Source: CADEED01 sp041395625
GTDB lineage: Bacteria > Pseudomonadota > Gammaproteobacteria > Steroidobacterales > Steroidobacteraceae
DNA: 64,000 nt
Assembly: GCA_041395625.1 (NCBI GenBank)
Contig: JAWLAE010000004.1
Coordinates: 248,001-312,000 of the forward strand
Direction: 5' to 3'
This document shows, one piece after another, positions 16,675-25,520 of this stretch. The number at the start of each line of letters is the position of its first letter. The first letter of the stretch is position 1. A program made the position numbers and the translations under genes. The notes beneath the pieces were generated by a model that was not told the DNA's origin, did not search any database, and was given only the letters and a program-made list of their open reading frames with translations.

Positions 16675-17487
16675 GTGATTGATTGGCCAACTCTTGTCGC
16701 GGCGGCGCTGATCACCGGTGCCTGTGCTGGCACGATCTCAGGCCTGCTCGGGGTAGGCGGCGGCATAGTCATGGTTCCGGTGCTCGACACCGCTCTCGTA
16801 CTGGTTGGCACACCGCCGGACCTCAGTATCAAGGTGGCAGTGGCCACTTCGCTCGCCACGATCGTGCCGACTTCGATTGCCTCAGCCCGAGCGCACCATC
16901 GTCGGGGCGCAGTCGACATCCCGCTGGCGAAGCGCTGGGCGCCGTACATGATAGTCGGCGCGTTGCTGGGAGGTATCTTCGCCAGTTATTCGCACGGCAA
17001 GGTGTTGACGGCCGTCTTCGGCGTCGTCGCATTGCTCGCAGCGATCAAGATGTTGTTGCCGCTTGAGAACAGGACACTGACTCGCGAGGTGCCGCGTGGT
17101 TTGCTCGCTGGTATCGTTCCGGCGACGATCGGTGCGGTCTCGAGCATGATGGGAATAGGCGGCGGCACGCTCAGCGTTCCGACACTCACGCTGATGAATC
17201 TGCCCGTGCATCGCGCTGTCGGTACGGCCAATCTGCTGGGTCTCGCGATCGCCGTGCCGGGCACGTTGGCCTATCTGTTCGCACGGACAGGTGATGCGTT
17301 GCTACCACCCGGTTCGGTCGGGTTGGTCAGTCTCGTTGGGCTGGCGCTTATTCTGCCGACCACGCTGCTGATGGCACCGATCGGTGCGAAGCTTGCGCAT
17401 CTCCTGTCGCGCCGCGCGCTGAGCGCAGTATTTGGCGGCTTTCTGCTGGTCGTCGCTGCACGCATGCTCTATCGAACGCTCGTCTGA
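16675..17487 (+). CDS. TauE/SafE-family sulfite/anion exporter-like permease
   Basis: A 270-residue membrane protein with the two TauE/SafE half-repeats, each containing a glycine-rich GxGGG motif: GLLGVGGGIVMVPVL near residue 25 and GIGGGTLSVPTLTLM near residue 160. It is hydrophobic throughout. Family members export sulfite, sulfonates or other organic anions. The start is a GTG at 16675 (MIDWPTLVAA); the only upstream in-frame region is closed by a stop. It is divergent from the catabolic operon and heads a run with two LVIVD proteins and a TonB receptor, 25 bp before the first of them. The substrate is unknown. Confidence 0.85.
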   Translation: MIDWPTLVAAALITGACAGTISGLLGVGGGIVMVPVLDTALVLVGTPPDLSIKVAVATSLATIVPTSIASARAHHRRGAVDIPLAKRWAPYMIVGALLGGIFASYSHGKVLTAVFGVVALLAAIKMLLPLENRTLTREVPRGLLAGIVPATIGAVSSMMGIGGGTLSVPTLTLMNLPVHRAVGTANLLGLAIAVPGTLAYLFARTGDALLPPGSVGLVSLVGLALILPTTLLMAPIGAKLAHLLSRRALSAVFGGFLLVVAARMLYRTLV

Positions 17488-17512
17488 CGGAATTCAACGC
17501 TAAGGGGGCAAC

Positions 17513-19318
17513 ATGAAGGCAATGTTCCAGCCACACTATTCGGCGCTGGTCGCGACAGCATCGGCTCTATTGTTAGCGTCCGCAGCGCTGGCGGGAAAGG
17601 AGCAGACTGACGAACCGAGGAGGTCTGCCGTGGCTGTGGCGGCAGACCCGGGCGTGCCACTCGTATGCAGCAACCGGCGTCCGCAGCCCGCGAATACCGC
17701 CAGTTACGGCATGCAGCTCGACGGCAGTTTCCGTCACCCCTATGCGACACCGGTGGACGAGGAGAATCCGCATCCCTTTCCCGGTCGTCGCGCTGACTAC
17801 GATACGCAGAGTTACATCGAAGGCATGCGCGTCGAAGCGGCCTACGAAGGTGCCGCATTCACGCCCGATCCGTTTCATACCTGGCAGAACATCGTCGACT
17901 TCAAGGGCCGCCGCTATCTGTTTCAATACGACCGCAGCGAAGGTCGGGTCTATGACATCACGGACGTCCGCAACGTCCAGGTCGTCGAGACGCTCACGCG
18001 CGCCGATGTCGACGTCGAGTATGGCGTCAACAATGAAAAGTTCGCCAGCCGCGACTGGCGGCCACACGACTTCTGGGGTGCGTCGAGCATTCAGTGGAAC
18101 GCGCAGCTCGGTCGCTATGTGATGATCCAGAGTTTCGAACAGCGGCGCCAGGTGCATGAAGTGGAGGCGGAGCCACCGCGCGACAAGTTCAACAACCCGG
18201 CCGGAGTCGCGGCGCTGCGCGCTACGCCGCAGCTCAAAGGCTTCAAGGTGTTCGCGCTGAACGGGCCGAAGAAAAAGGACTGGCAGTTGCTGGCGGCCGT
18301 CAGTACCGACGACACGCAGACGGATCCACTGCGGACCAACTATCAGATCGAGCCGCAGCAGGGCTCTGGGTCGCTCGACGTGCCGTACTACACGGGCGGC
18401 AAATACCTGTTCATCGCCGTGGCGCCGAACGACAGGTATGGCAACACTGAATACCCGAACTATCTCTATTCTGCGGGCTACCAGGCATGGGACGTATCCG
18501 ATCCAAGCGCGCCCAAATTGTTGGACACGTGGCATCACGACGGTCAGGTGCGTGGCGAAGAGGCGGCGTACGCGCTCAATCCACGTTGCGGCAACCGCAC
18601 GTCCTGGATGGGCGCCCGGATGCCGCTCTTCATCCCGACGCCAGTCGAGGAGGGTGGCAAGCTCGGTTTCGCTGCGCTCGCCGGCTTCGGTGTCTCGGTA
18701 CTCGACATTTCCGACCCCGCCAACATGCGCGAGATCGGACACGTTGATTTGCCGCCATCGGTAGCCGGGACCGAAGCTGACAACATCGATGTGTCGCAGT
18801 ACGAGTCGACCGGTCTCATCTACGTGAGTGGCTATCCGCTCACCGAGGATTGCTACGAGCCATACAAGGACATCTGGCAGATCGACGTCCGCGATCCGAG
18901 CCAGCCGCGCCTGGTAGGCGTTTTGCCGCGGCCACGACCGCCGCGGAACGCCGGATTTTCCGACTATTGCCAACGGCGCGGCAGTTTCGGGCCGAAGCGC
19001 AGTGGCTACTACACCTCGCCGGGCGATCCGCCGGCTGGCACATTGGTGTACGCGTTCTACAACGCAGGTGTGCAGATATTCGACGTCAAGGATCCGGCGC
19101 GGCCCCGGATCGCCGCGTACTTCGTGCCGAAGTCCTTCGGCAAAGACACGCCCGAGTATGCGTACGGCAATCAAACTCACGGTGTCTACGTGGAGTGGGA
19201 CCGGCGCATCATCTGGGCGTTCACAAATCACGGCATTTATGCGTTATCGGCCGAAGCGCTGCTTGGAGCGCCGCAGTTGGGTGCGCCGGCCGCGCCATTC
19301 AGGAACTCGAGCCGCTGA
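17513..19318 (+). CDS. Secreted LVIVD-repeat beta-propeller protein, paralogue 2
   Basis: A 601-residue exported protein with a signal peptide (cleavage likely after SAALA). It shares with the proteins at 5172 and 19346 the blocks HTWQNIVDFKGRRYLF, QGSGSLDVPYY, NRTSWMGARMPLFIP (near residue 364), CYEPYKDIWQIDVRDP, DYCQRRGSFGPKR (near residue 485), YAFYNAGVQIFDVKDP and HGVYVEWDRRIIW. Several blades end in the DVxDPxxPxxx pattern of LVIVD repeats. A strong GGGGG ribosome site precedes the ATG. It lies 25 bp after the TauE-type gene and 27 bp before paralogue 3, so the three are one transcript. The conserved Cys in CYEPYKDI and DYCQRRG could form a disulfide. Function unknown. Confidence 0.75.
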   Translation: MKAMFQPHYSALVATASALLLASAALAGKEQTDEPRRSAVAVAADPGVPLVCSNRRPQPANTASYGMQLDGSFRHPYATPVDEENPHPFPGRRADYDTQSYIEGMRVEAAYEGAAFTPDPFHTWQNIVDFKGRRYLFQYDRSEGRVYDITDVRNVQVVETLTRADVDVEYGVNNEKFASRDWRPHDFWGASSIQWNAQLGRYVMIQSFEQRRQVHEVEAEPPRDKFNNPAGVAALRATPQLKGFKVFALNGPKKKDWQLLAAVSTDDTQTDPLRTNYQIEPQQGSGSLDVPYYTGGKYLFIAVAPNDRYGNTEYPNYLYSAGYQAWDVSDPSAPKLLDTWHHDGQVRGEEAAYALNPRCGNRTSWMGARMPLFIPTPVEEGGKLGFAALAGFGVSVLDISDPANMREIGHVDLPPSVAGTEADNIDVSQYESTGLIYVSGYPLTEDCYEPYKDIWQIDVRDPSQPRLVGVLPRPRPPRNAGFSDYCQRRGSFGPKRSGYYTSPGDPPAGTLVYAFYNAGVQIFDVKDPARPRIAAYFVPKSFGKDTPEYAYGNQTHGVYVEWDRRIIWAFTNHGIYALSAEALLGAPQLGAPAAPFRNSSR

Positions 19319-19345
19319 AGCGGGAACGGAACCCGGAGATCCATC

Positions 19346-21100
19346 GTGACGAGCCGAATGCCTCGAGTCTTTTTGTTAGTGCTGCTCACTGGTGTTTGTC
19401 TGGCATCACTGGCCAATTCCGCGGGTACGGGTTGCCCGTGCGAGCCCGCCGGGCCGCTCGACGTGCGTGACCCTTATCTGCAGCGACTCTACGATCTCAC
19501 CTACGATCAGAAACCGCCGCTACCCGCACCGGGTAGTTACGGTATCGACCCGGCGACCGGCAAGATGGTCCATCCTAAGGCAACGCCCCTTGTGCAGGAC
19601 GCGCCGAATTTCGCCGGCCAGCTCGACTACTGGGATCAGGAGAGCTACGCCTCGAACATGCGTGTGCTGGCGTTCTATCCGCATCTTGTATCGCCGTTTC
19701 ACACCTGGCAGAACATCGTCGATTTCGGCAAGCGCCGGTATCTCTACGTCTATGACTGGGACAACATGTCGATCTTCGACATCACTGAGCCGGCGCGTGG
19801 CAAGCTCGTGCTGCGCAAAGGCGTGCAGTGGAACGCCGAGGGCCCGACCAACCGTCAGAACCCATTCGAGCCGCAACGTCGGCCCGGCGCAGCGACAGTT
19901 CAGTGGCATCGTGGCCTCGACAAATTGCTCCTGATCCAGTCGTTCGAAAACCGGCGCATCGGGGTACTGGAAGACAAATCCCGCGAACCGGACGCCGTGC
20001 AACGTCTGCGACGTGCCGATCACTGGAAGGGTTTCCGCATTTACGAGATGACGGGACCGCTCCCGGACGAATGGCGGCTGCTGTCGGAAACGACGACCGA
20101 TCGCAGGAATCCGGACGCGCTGCTGGGTGAGCAGGAAGGCTCTGGCTCGCTCGACGTACCGGTGTATTATGGGGGCCGCTACCTGTTCGTCGCGGCGGCC
20201 CCAGACGATAGCTACTCACTAACAGAATACCCGGACTATCTCTACTCGCCGGGTTATCAGGCCTGGGACCTTCAAGATCCGGCTAAACCCGAGTTCGTCG
20301 GCAAGCTGACCGTGCCGGGCCAAATCGTTGGCGATCCAGCGCACGAAGATGCCTACCTCATGAACCCGCGCGCCGGCAACCGTACGTCCTGGATGGGCGC
20401 ACGCATGCCGCTATTCCTGCCGCAGCCGCATGAGCAGGGCGGCAAACTTGCGTTCGCCGCCATGGCGGGTCTCGGGCTCTACACGGTCGATATCTCAGAC
20501 CCGGCCGACATGCGAACGCTTGGGCATCTGTCGCTGCCGCCCAAGTTCGGAGGTACTGAAGCCGACAACGTTGATACGACGCAGTACTCGCGCACCGGGC
20601 ACGTATTCATGAACGGCTACCCGATGAACGACGAGTGCTTCGAACCCTACAAGGACATCTTCGTCATCGATGCGAAAAACCCTGCCGATCCAAGGGTTGT
20701 TGCAACGTTCCCGCGGCCGATGCCACCGGCTCGAGCGAAATTCACGGACTACTGTCAGCGTCGCGGCAGCTTCGGACCCAAGCGGCCAGGCTATTACACG
20801 CAGCCCGGCCGTGGTCGGGACGGCGTATCGATCTATGCCTTCTACAACGCGGGCGTGCAGGTGTTCGATGTCGGTGACCCGACCAAGCCCAGCATCGCCG
20901 CCTATTACGTACCGCGTTTCCCGAAGTCGGGCGAGGTCATGGAGAGCGCCTACGGCAATCTCGCTTACGGCGTGTACGTGGAGTACGACCGGAACGTGGT
21001 CTGGCTGTTCACGAATCATGGGATTTACGCTCTCGCGACGCCGGTTCTGGGCGAACCGGCAAGTGGGGTACCCGCCCGCAGCTGGCCTTATCGCGACTGA
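19346..21100 (+). CDS. Secreted LVIVD-repeat beta-propeller protein, paralogue 3
   Basis: A 584-residue exported protein, closest to paralogue 2 (shared HTWQNIVDFGKRRYLYVYD) but also carrying the trio-defining blocks NRTSWMGARMPLFLP (near residue 348), CFEPYKDIFVIDAKNP, DYCQRRGSFGPKR (near 469), YAFYNAGVQVFDVGDP and YGVYVEYDRNVVW. The signal peptide is followed by a Cys-rich stretch (GTGCPCEPAG) not seen in the others. The GTG at 19346 has a GGAG site 8 bases upstream; the ATG at 19358 is an alternative. It is followed after 153 bp by a TonB receptor. An extracytoplasmic partner of that receptor is plausible but not shown. Confidence 0.75.
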   Translation: MTSRMPRVFLLVLLTGVCLASLANSAGTGCPCEPAGPLDVRDPYLQRLYDLTYDQKPPLPAPGSYGIDPATGKMVHPKATPLVQDAPNFAGQLDYWDQESYASNMRVLAFYPHLVSPFHTWQNIVDFGKRRYLYVYDWDNMSIFDITEPARGKLVLRKGVQWNAEGPTNRQNPFEPQRRPGAATVQWHRGLDKLLLIQSFENRRIGVLEDKSREPDAVQRLRRADHWKGFRIYEMTGPLPDEWRLLSETTTDRRNPDALLGEQEGSGSLDVPVYYGGRYLFVAAAPDDSYSLTEYPDYLYSPGYQAWDLQDPAKPEFVGKLTVPGQIVGDPAHEDAYLMNPRAGNRTSWMGARMPLFLPQPHEQGGKLAFAAMAGLGLYTVDISDPADMRTLGHLSLPPKFGGTEADNVDTTQYSRTGHVFMNGYPMNDECFEPYKDIFVIDAKNPADPRVVATFPRPMPPARAKFTDYCQRRGSFGPKRPGYYTQPGRGRDGVSIYAFYNAGVQVFDVGDPTKPSIAAYYVPRFPKSGEVMESAYGNLAYGVYVEYDRNVVWLFTNHGIYALATPVLGEPASGVPARSWPYRD

Positions 21101-21164
21101 CGCTCGGCCTTGACTGGTTTGTTTAAGTACGCAATAACGAGCAATTGCATTTAAATAGACCTAC

Positions 21165-21174
21165 GTGTATACAT
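21165..21174. promoter_or_regulatory. Putative GntR operator, GTGTATACAT
   Basis: GTGT-AT-ACAT, sharing the TGTATACA octamer with the site at 16590. It lies in the 153-bp gap between LVIVD paralogue 3 and the TonB receptor, 80 bp before the receptor's ATG, as expected for an operator near a receptor promoter. Confidence 0.45.
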
Positions 21175-21253
21175 GTCAAGCTTACGAGCATATGGATCGT
21201 CACCCGGCTGGGCGCCAAGGCCTCAGTCGTTCAAGACTAGGGGGAGGGGACAA

Positions 21254-23635
21254 ATGAAATCGAGCCTGTACGTTTTCACAGCTCTGGCGGCAGGACTTGC
21301 CGCCAGCATCGCCGCGGCGCAGAACGCGCCCCCCGGCATTCAGGAGGTGATCGTCACCGCACGCAAGCAGGCGGAAAGCCTGCAAGACGTGCCGCTCTCG
21401 GTGCTGCCCATCAGCGGCGAGGCACTCCAGAAAGCGCGTATCGCGAGCATCACTGATATTGCCAATGCGGTACCCGGCTTGCAGTACAACATCGGTACCG
21501 CATCCGACGCGGAAATCTTCCTGCGCGGCATTGGCTCGGACATCCAGAGCGCCGGTGCTGATCGCGCCATCGGTATCTTTGTGGATGGTGTTTACATGTC
21601 CCGTGCCACGGGCACGGCGATAGACCTCTACGATCTCGACCGAGTCGAGGTGCTGCGCGGACCCCAGAGTCTGCTGTTCGGCAAGAACGTCGTTGGTGGT
21701 CTCATTCACTATGTGACGCGCAAGCCCGGCGAAGAACCGCGGGTGACTTTCGAAGGCACGGTGGGTAACTACGATGCGCTCGAAGTAAAGGGCAGCGCGA
21801 GCGGCCCGATCGCTGACGGAGTGTATGCAGGAATTTCCGCCAGCTCGCGACAACACAACGGTTTTGCCGACATTACCGGTGGCGCGGCGAATGGCGGTGA
21901 CGAAGAGGATCTCAACAGTACCGCAGTCCGCGGCCAGCTGCGCCTCAAGCCTAACGACTCGCTCGACGTGCTGTTCGCGGCTGACTTTACTCGTCGCCGC
22001 GATGGCTCGCGCTGGGTCGATACGGTCATTGCCGGCGACAGTGAAGCTGTGACGTACAATCGTTTCTTTGCGCCACCCATTGCAGGATTGCCGGGTTTCG
22101 TGTTGCCGAATCGCAATTCGGCCTTCAAGAATCCCGACCCGCGCAGCGGGCCGCGCAACTTCGAGGGCTTCGCTGACACGCGCCTGTGGGGCCTCTCCGG
22201 CACGGTTGAATGGCAGCAGGACAGCATGACGTTGACGTCGATTACGGCCGTCCGTCATGGCGAGATATCCACTCGTGAAAGCGGCGATGGCTACTTCTGG
22301 AATTTTCCCACCGATCCCGTGAACGGACTGCCGATCGTCACCGCGCCAGTTGCCGGCTCCGATGCCGTACCGCAGGACGCGATCGACTATCTGCGGCAGG
22401 TGCCGGACGACTACTTCGACAATAGCAAGAGCGACAAGGTCAAGCAGATTTCACAGGAACTCACGCTTGCCAGCCGCGGCGACAATGCCTGGAACTGGCG
22501 CGCCGGCGCGTATTTCCTGCAAGAGGACATCGACCGCGACGAGGTCGTGAACTTCATTTTTCCGGATTTCGACACCATCACCGAGTACGCGTTTGCGATC
22601 GCTTTTGGTGGCCCGCCTGCCAATCCGATGGGCGGCACGAGCATCGGCATCACGCAGACCAAGGCCAAGAACTACGGTCTGTTCGGCGAGGTCGGCTACG
22701 ATTTCGCGAACAACTGGAGTCTCGATGTGGGACTGCGTTATGCGAGTGACCAGAAAGACCTGACGGTGACGCGCGGTGGGACGCCGTACGACGGCGATTT
22801 CGTGAATGGGCCCTTCACGGCCAAGGCCGATGAATCCTGGTCGGAACTGTTGCCGTCGTTGTCACTCAGCTGGAAGCCGCTGGATTCGTCTACCTACTAC
22901 TTCCACTATGCGCGAGGATACAAGGCCGGCGGTTGGAACGGCGAGAATGCGACGGCGGCAGACCTTGCCAGCGTCTCGTTCGCACCGGAGCTGGCAGACA
23001 ACTTCGAGATCGGTGGCAAGTTCAATGCGCTGGACGGGCGGCTGCGCGCCAACGTGGCGGTCTATTTCAGCAAATATGAGGATCTGCAGATCCAGCAATT
23101 CCTGCTGGTCGATCCGATGTTCCCGCCGCAGAACATCATCACCAACTCCAAAGGTACTGAAGCCAAAGGACTCGAGCTCGACGTGCAGGCGCGACCGGCC
23201 GACTGGCTGGACTTGGGCCTCAACTACGCCTATACGGATTGCGAATTCACCAAGAGCGTGATCGTCGACTCCAACAATACGGATATCAAGGGCAACAAGT
23301 GCCGCCGCGCGCCCGAGAATGCGTTCAATGTGTCGGCGGAAGTACACGGCAACACCGCGACCGGCATGGGCTGGTTTGCGCGTGCCGACTACAACTGGAC
23401 CGACGAGTACTTCTTCAACAACGTGAATGATCCGTTCACGAAGAACGACGCCGAGTCGAGCGTCAACGCCGCCATCGGCTTGACGTTTGCGGATGAAAAG
23501 CTGGGCGTGACCGTGTGGGGACGCAATCTCACCGACGAGCTGAACAATTCCACCTTGTTCGATCTGTTCGGTACGCTGTACGCCAATTACCAGCCGCCCC
23601 GAACTTTCGGTGTGACAGTTAGCTGGAAGCAGTAG
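21254..23635 (+). CDS. TonB-dependent outer-membrane receptor
   Basis: A 793-residue outer-membrane receptor. The signal peptide (MKSSLYVFTALAAGLAASIA, cleavage after AAAQ) is followed by a TonB-box-like IQEVIVTARKQ, a plug domain (VPLSVLPISGEAL, IFLRGIGSD, VDGVYMSR, VLRGPQSLLFGKN) and a beta-barrel. The barrel ends in an aromatic-rich C-terminal strand (PRTFGVTVSWKQ). The closest style is the catabolic (non-siderophore) receptors of proteobacteria. The ATG at 21254 follows a GGGGAGGGG ribosome site; the frame extends upstream but without a signal peptide at that point. It probably has its own promoter with an operator-like site at 21165 and ends at a strong hairpin. It likely imports the bulky precursor processed by this regulon; the substrate is unknown. 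Confidence 0.92.
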   Translation: MKSSLYVFTALAAGLAASIAAAQNAPPGIQEVIVTARKQAESLQDVPLSVLPISGEALQKARIASITDIANAVPGLQYNIGTASDAEIFLRGIGSDIQSAGADRAIGIFVDGVYMSRATGTAIDLYDLDRVEVLRGPQSLLFGKNVVGGLIHYVTRKPGEEPRVTFEGTVGNYDALEVKGSASGPIADGVYAGISASSRQHNGFADITGGAANGGDEEDLNSTAVRGQLRLKPNDSLDVLFAADFTRRRDGSRWVDTVIAGDSEAVTYNRFFAPPIAGLPGFVLPNRNSAFKNPDPRSGPRNFEGFADTRLWGLSGTVEWQQDSMTLTSITAVRHGEISTRESGDGYFWNFPTDPVNGLPIVTAPVAGSDAVPQDAIDYLRQVPDDYFDNSKSDKVKQISQELTLASRGDNAWNWRAGAYFLQEDIDRDEVVNFIFPDFDTITEYAFAIAFGGPPANPMGGTSIGITQTKAKNYGLFGEVGYDFANNWSLDVGLRYASDQKDLTVTRGGTPYDGDFVNGPFTAKADESWSELLPSLSLSWKPLDSSTYYFHYARGYKAGGWNGENATAADLASVSFAPELADNFEIGGKFNALDGRLRANVAVYFSKYEDLQIQQFLLVDPMFPPQNIITNSKGTEAKGLELDVQARPADWLDLGLNYAYTDCEFTKSVIVDSNNTDIKGNKCRRAPENAFNVSAEVHGNTATGMGWFARADYNWTDEYFFNNVNDPFTKNDAESSVNAAIGLTFADEKLGVTVWGRNLTDELNNSTLFDLFGTLYANYQPPRTFGVTVSWKQ

Positions 23636-23674
23636 CCTCCAGCCATTGCAGGATCGGTTCCATCAATAGAAGAG

Positions 23675-23700
23675 CGGGGCGCTGAGCGATCAGCGCCCCG
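23675..23700. terminator. Hairpin terminator between convergent genes
   Basis: A perfect 11-bp stem (CGGGGCGCTGA with TCAGCGCCCCG) around a 4-base loop. It sits in the 68-bp gap between the TonB receptor stop and the stop of the convergent DapA-family gene. The T-run is short on either side, so it may act in both directions but not as a textbook intrinsic terminator. Confidence 0.7.
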
Positions 23701-23703
23701 TTG

Positions 23704-24627
23704 TCATGTGGGCTCCTCGAGTGGCGCGAAGTCACCGACCATCATGCCAAGCGTCTGCAGCATCGAACGGATCTCTGCGGCGGTCACACTGGTCAGGGGC
23801 GGACGCGGCGTGCGCCAACCTTCATCGCCGTGGATTTCCGCCAGCAAGGCCTTCACGCGACTCACAACCTGAGGTCCTTCAATCGCACTGCGGAGCTGCA
23901 CGACCTTAGCTTGCAGTGCTGTCGCGCGTTCAGTCGTGCCGGCATTCAGGAGGCGACGAATGGCGCCGGGCTGCACGTTGGCCGTGGCGGAGATGCAACC
24001 CGCACCTCCGGCCGCCAGGAACTCTACCAAACGTGACTCGGTGGCGACGAATACCTCGAGCATTGGAAATTCACGCGTGATCGTCAGCGTATTCTCGAAC
24101 ACGCCGGAGCTGTCTTTGTAGCCGGCAATATTGTCGGGATAACGACGCAGCAGTTTGCCGGTGAGCGCTGGCGATATGCCGACGCCTGTCGTCTGCGGAA
24201 AGTGATACAGATAGATGCGCGAGTTCGGGCTCGCCAGACCATCAATGACACGGCAGTAGAACGCCTCGACACCCTCGTCCGCCACGCCTTTGAAGAAGAA
24301 TGGCGGATGGATCAACGCGCCAGCGCAACCCATCGAGACGGCGTGATCGCTGAGTGCGATGGTGTCCTCGATCGTGCAGCAGCCAGTACCGACGAGCAAC
24401 CGTTGGGCCGGCACACCGGCGGCCACCAGATCCTCCAGAATTGCACGTCGCTCTGCAAAGGTGAGCGAGGCCGATTCGCCGGTCGAGCCAAACAGGACAG
24501 CGCCATCGCAACCGTTGTCCAGGAGCCACGCGAGATGCTCGCGCGTCCGCTGCCGGTCGACCTTCAGATCAGCGTTGAACGCCGTAGCCGTCGCAGCGAC
24601 TACTTGTGCGAATGCCGCTCGTTTCAT
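23704..24627 (-). CDS. DapA-family (dihydrodipicolinate synthase/N-acetylneuraminate lyase) aldolase
   Basis: A 307-residue TIM-barrel class I aldolase/lyase. It has FGSTGESASLT (substrate-carboxylate loop), YLYHFPQTTGVG (catalytic Tyr region) and the Schiff-base Lys171 in AGYKDSSG. Family members condense or cleave pyruvate with aldehydes or hydrate/dehydrate 2-oxo acids, so it is not necessarily a lysine-biosynthesis DapA. It is divergent from the GntR regulator over a 205-bp region with several operator-like sites, so it is probably regulated by it. In this catabolic neighbourhood a 2-oxo-acid or trans-o-hydroxybenzylidenepyruvate-type aldolase is plausible but not shown. Confidence 0.85.
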   Translation of the reverse strand: MKRAAFAQVVAATATAFNADLKVDRQRTREHLAWLLDNGCDGAVLFGSTGESASLTFAERRAILEDLVAAGVPAQRLLVGTGCCTIEDTIALSDHAVSMGCAGALIHPPFFFKGVADEGVEAFYCRVIDGLASPNSRIYLYHFPQTTGVGISPALTGKLLRRYPDNIAGYKDSSGVFENTLTITREFPMLEVFVATESRLVEFLAAGGAGCISATANVQPGAIRRLLNAGTTERATALQAKVVQLRSAIEGPQVVSRVKALLAEIHGDEGWRTPRPPLTSVTAAEIRSMLQTLGMMVGDFAPLEEPT

Positions 24628-24655
24628 GTGTCATCCAACCTATTGGGCGCATTTC

Positions 24656-24686
24656 ATGTGTACGTAAGCGTGATGATTGTACACAA
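24656..24686. promoter_or_regulatory. Two putative GntR operators upstream of the DapA-family gene
   Basis: ATGT-GT-ACGT at 24656-24665 and a perfect-armed TTGT-AC-ACAA at 24677-24686, spaced two helical turns apart (21 bp start to start). They begin 29 bp upstream of the DapA-family start, where bound repressor would block the leftward promoter. Confidence 0.55.
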
Positions 24687-24712
24687 ATTAATCAGCTTTT
24701 CGCGGGCCGCTG

Positions 24713-24722
24713 TCGTACACGA
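24713..24722. promoter_or_regulatory. Putative GntR operator, TCGTACACGA
   Basis: Perfect inverted arms TCGT/ACGA around AC, a variant of the TTGTACACAA motif, in the middle of the divergent dapA-like/gntR region. Confidence 0.4.
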
Positions 24723-24771
24723 TCAAGAAATGGGCACGTCGACAGGTAATCGAAGCTAGTAATGGCCCATT

Positions 24772-24781
24772 TTGTACACAA
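24772..24781. promoter_or_regulatory. Putative GntR operator, TTGTACACAA
   Basis: An exact second copy of the TTGT-AC-ACAA site at 24677. It lies 52 bp upstream of the gntR start, consistent with autoregulation. It is followed by an A-run (24779-24787) and a CGTACA half-site at 24794. Confidence 0.55.
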
Positions 24782-24832
24782 AAAAAACCGATCGCGTACA
24801 ATATCTCGCCACATATATCGCCAACCAAGAGC

Positions 24833-25516
24833 GTGCCTCCAGTGTCCGGAACGATTGCAGAACAGATCTATGAACACCTGGTCGACCAGATCATCGCGGG
24901 CGAGATAAAGCCCGGCCAGCGAGTCGAAGAACAAGCTGTGGCGACCCAATTCGGTGTATCCCGTACGCCGGTTCGTGATGCGTTGCGACAGCTGGCGGGC
25001 ACTGGCCTGGTTGAGTTTCGCCCAAATCGTGGTGTGACGGTGGTCGATCTGAAGTTCGATGAACTGGGCGAGATGTTCGAAGCCCTGGGCGAGTTGGAGG
25101 CCCTCTGCGCGAAGATGTCGGCCGAGCGCATGACGCAGTTGGAGCGGACCGCGCTAGCCAAGCTGCATGCCGAAGCGGCAAGCGCAGTCGCGACTGCCGA
25201 CGAGACTCGTTACGGTGAGCTGAACAATCGCCTGCACCAGATGATCTACCAAGGTGCGCACAACGACAGCATCACGGGAATCACCGAGAATTTCCGGCGA
25301 CGCATCATGCCGTTCCGGTCGTTCGCTGGCACAGTGAAGCATCGGATGGAAGCATCGAATGCCGAGCACGAGGGGCTCGTGTCGGCAATTCTCAAAGGAG
25401 ATCCGGAACAGGCGTATGAGGCAATGCGCAGCCACGTCGCGAAGGCCAGCCTGACCGTGATCGAAGTCATGCGCGATCGCGAGCAGGCATCCCGCAAGGC
25501 TGTGGCCAGTCGTTAG
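24833..25516 (+). CDS. GntR-family transcriptional regulator, FCD (FadR-type) subgroup
   Basis: A 227-residue regulator. The N-terminal winged helix-turn-helix is typical of GntR (IYEHLVDQIIAGEIKPGQRV, then FGVSRTPVRDALRQLAGTGL and VEFRPNRGVTV). The C-terminal all-helical FCD effector domain has the LHQMIYQGAHN and HEGLVSAILKGDPEQAYEAM pattern. The start is a GTG at 24833; another GTG nine bases downstream is possible. FCD regulators are usually repressors released by an organic acid. The repeated NTGTAYACAN motif next to its own gene, kynU, the aminomuconate operon and the TonB receptor suggests it is the local regulator, with a kynurenine or aminobenzoate metabolite as inducer (inference). 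Confidence 0.92.
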   Translation: MPPVSGTIAEQIYEHLVDQIIAGEIKPGQRVEEQAVATQFGVSRTPVRDALRQLAGTGLVEFRPNRGVTVVDLKFDELGEMFEALGELEALCAKMSAERMTQLERTALAKLHAEAASAVATADETRYGELNNRLHQMIYQGAHNDSITGITENFRRRIMPFRSFAGTVKHRMEASNAEHEGLVSAILKGDPEQAYEAMRSHVAKASLTVIEVMRDREQASRKAVASR

Positions 25517-25520
25517 TAGA

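Noticed and set aside
17573..19231. A 552-codon open frame on the minus strand
   Set aside because: It is antisense to LVIVD paralogue 2 over almost its whole length. GC-rich third positions keep the complementary frame open, and the translation has no recognisable domain or codon-typical composition.
21200..22258. A 352-codon minus-strand open frame
   Set aside because: Shadow of the TonB receptor; Arg/His-rich and without family motifs.
23704..24627. Calling the DapA-family gene the lysine-biosynthetic dapA
   Set aside because: Its position and apparent GntR control with kynurenine genes argue for a catabolic aldolase; family motifs do not discriminate.
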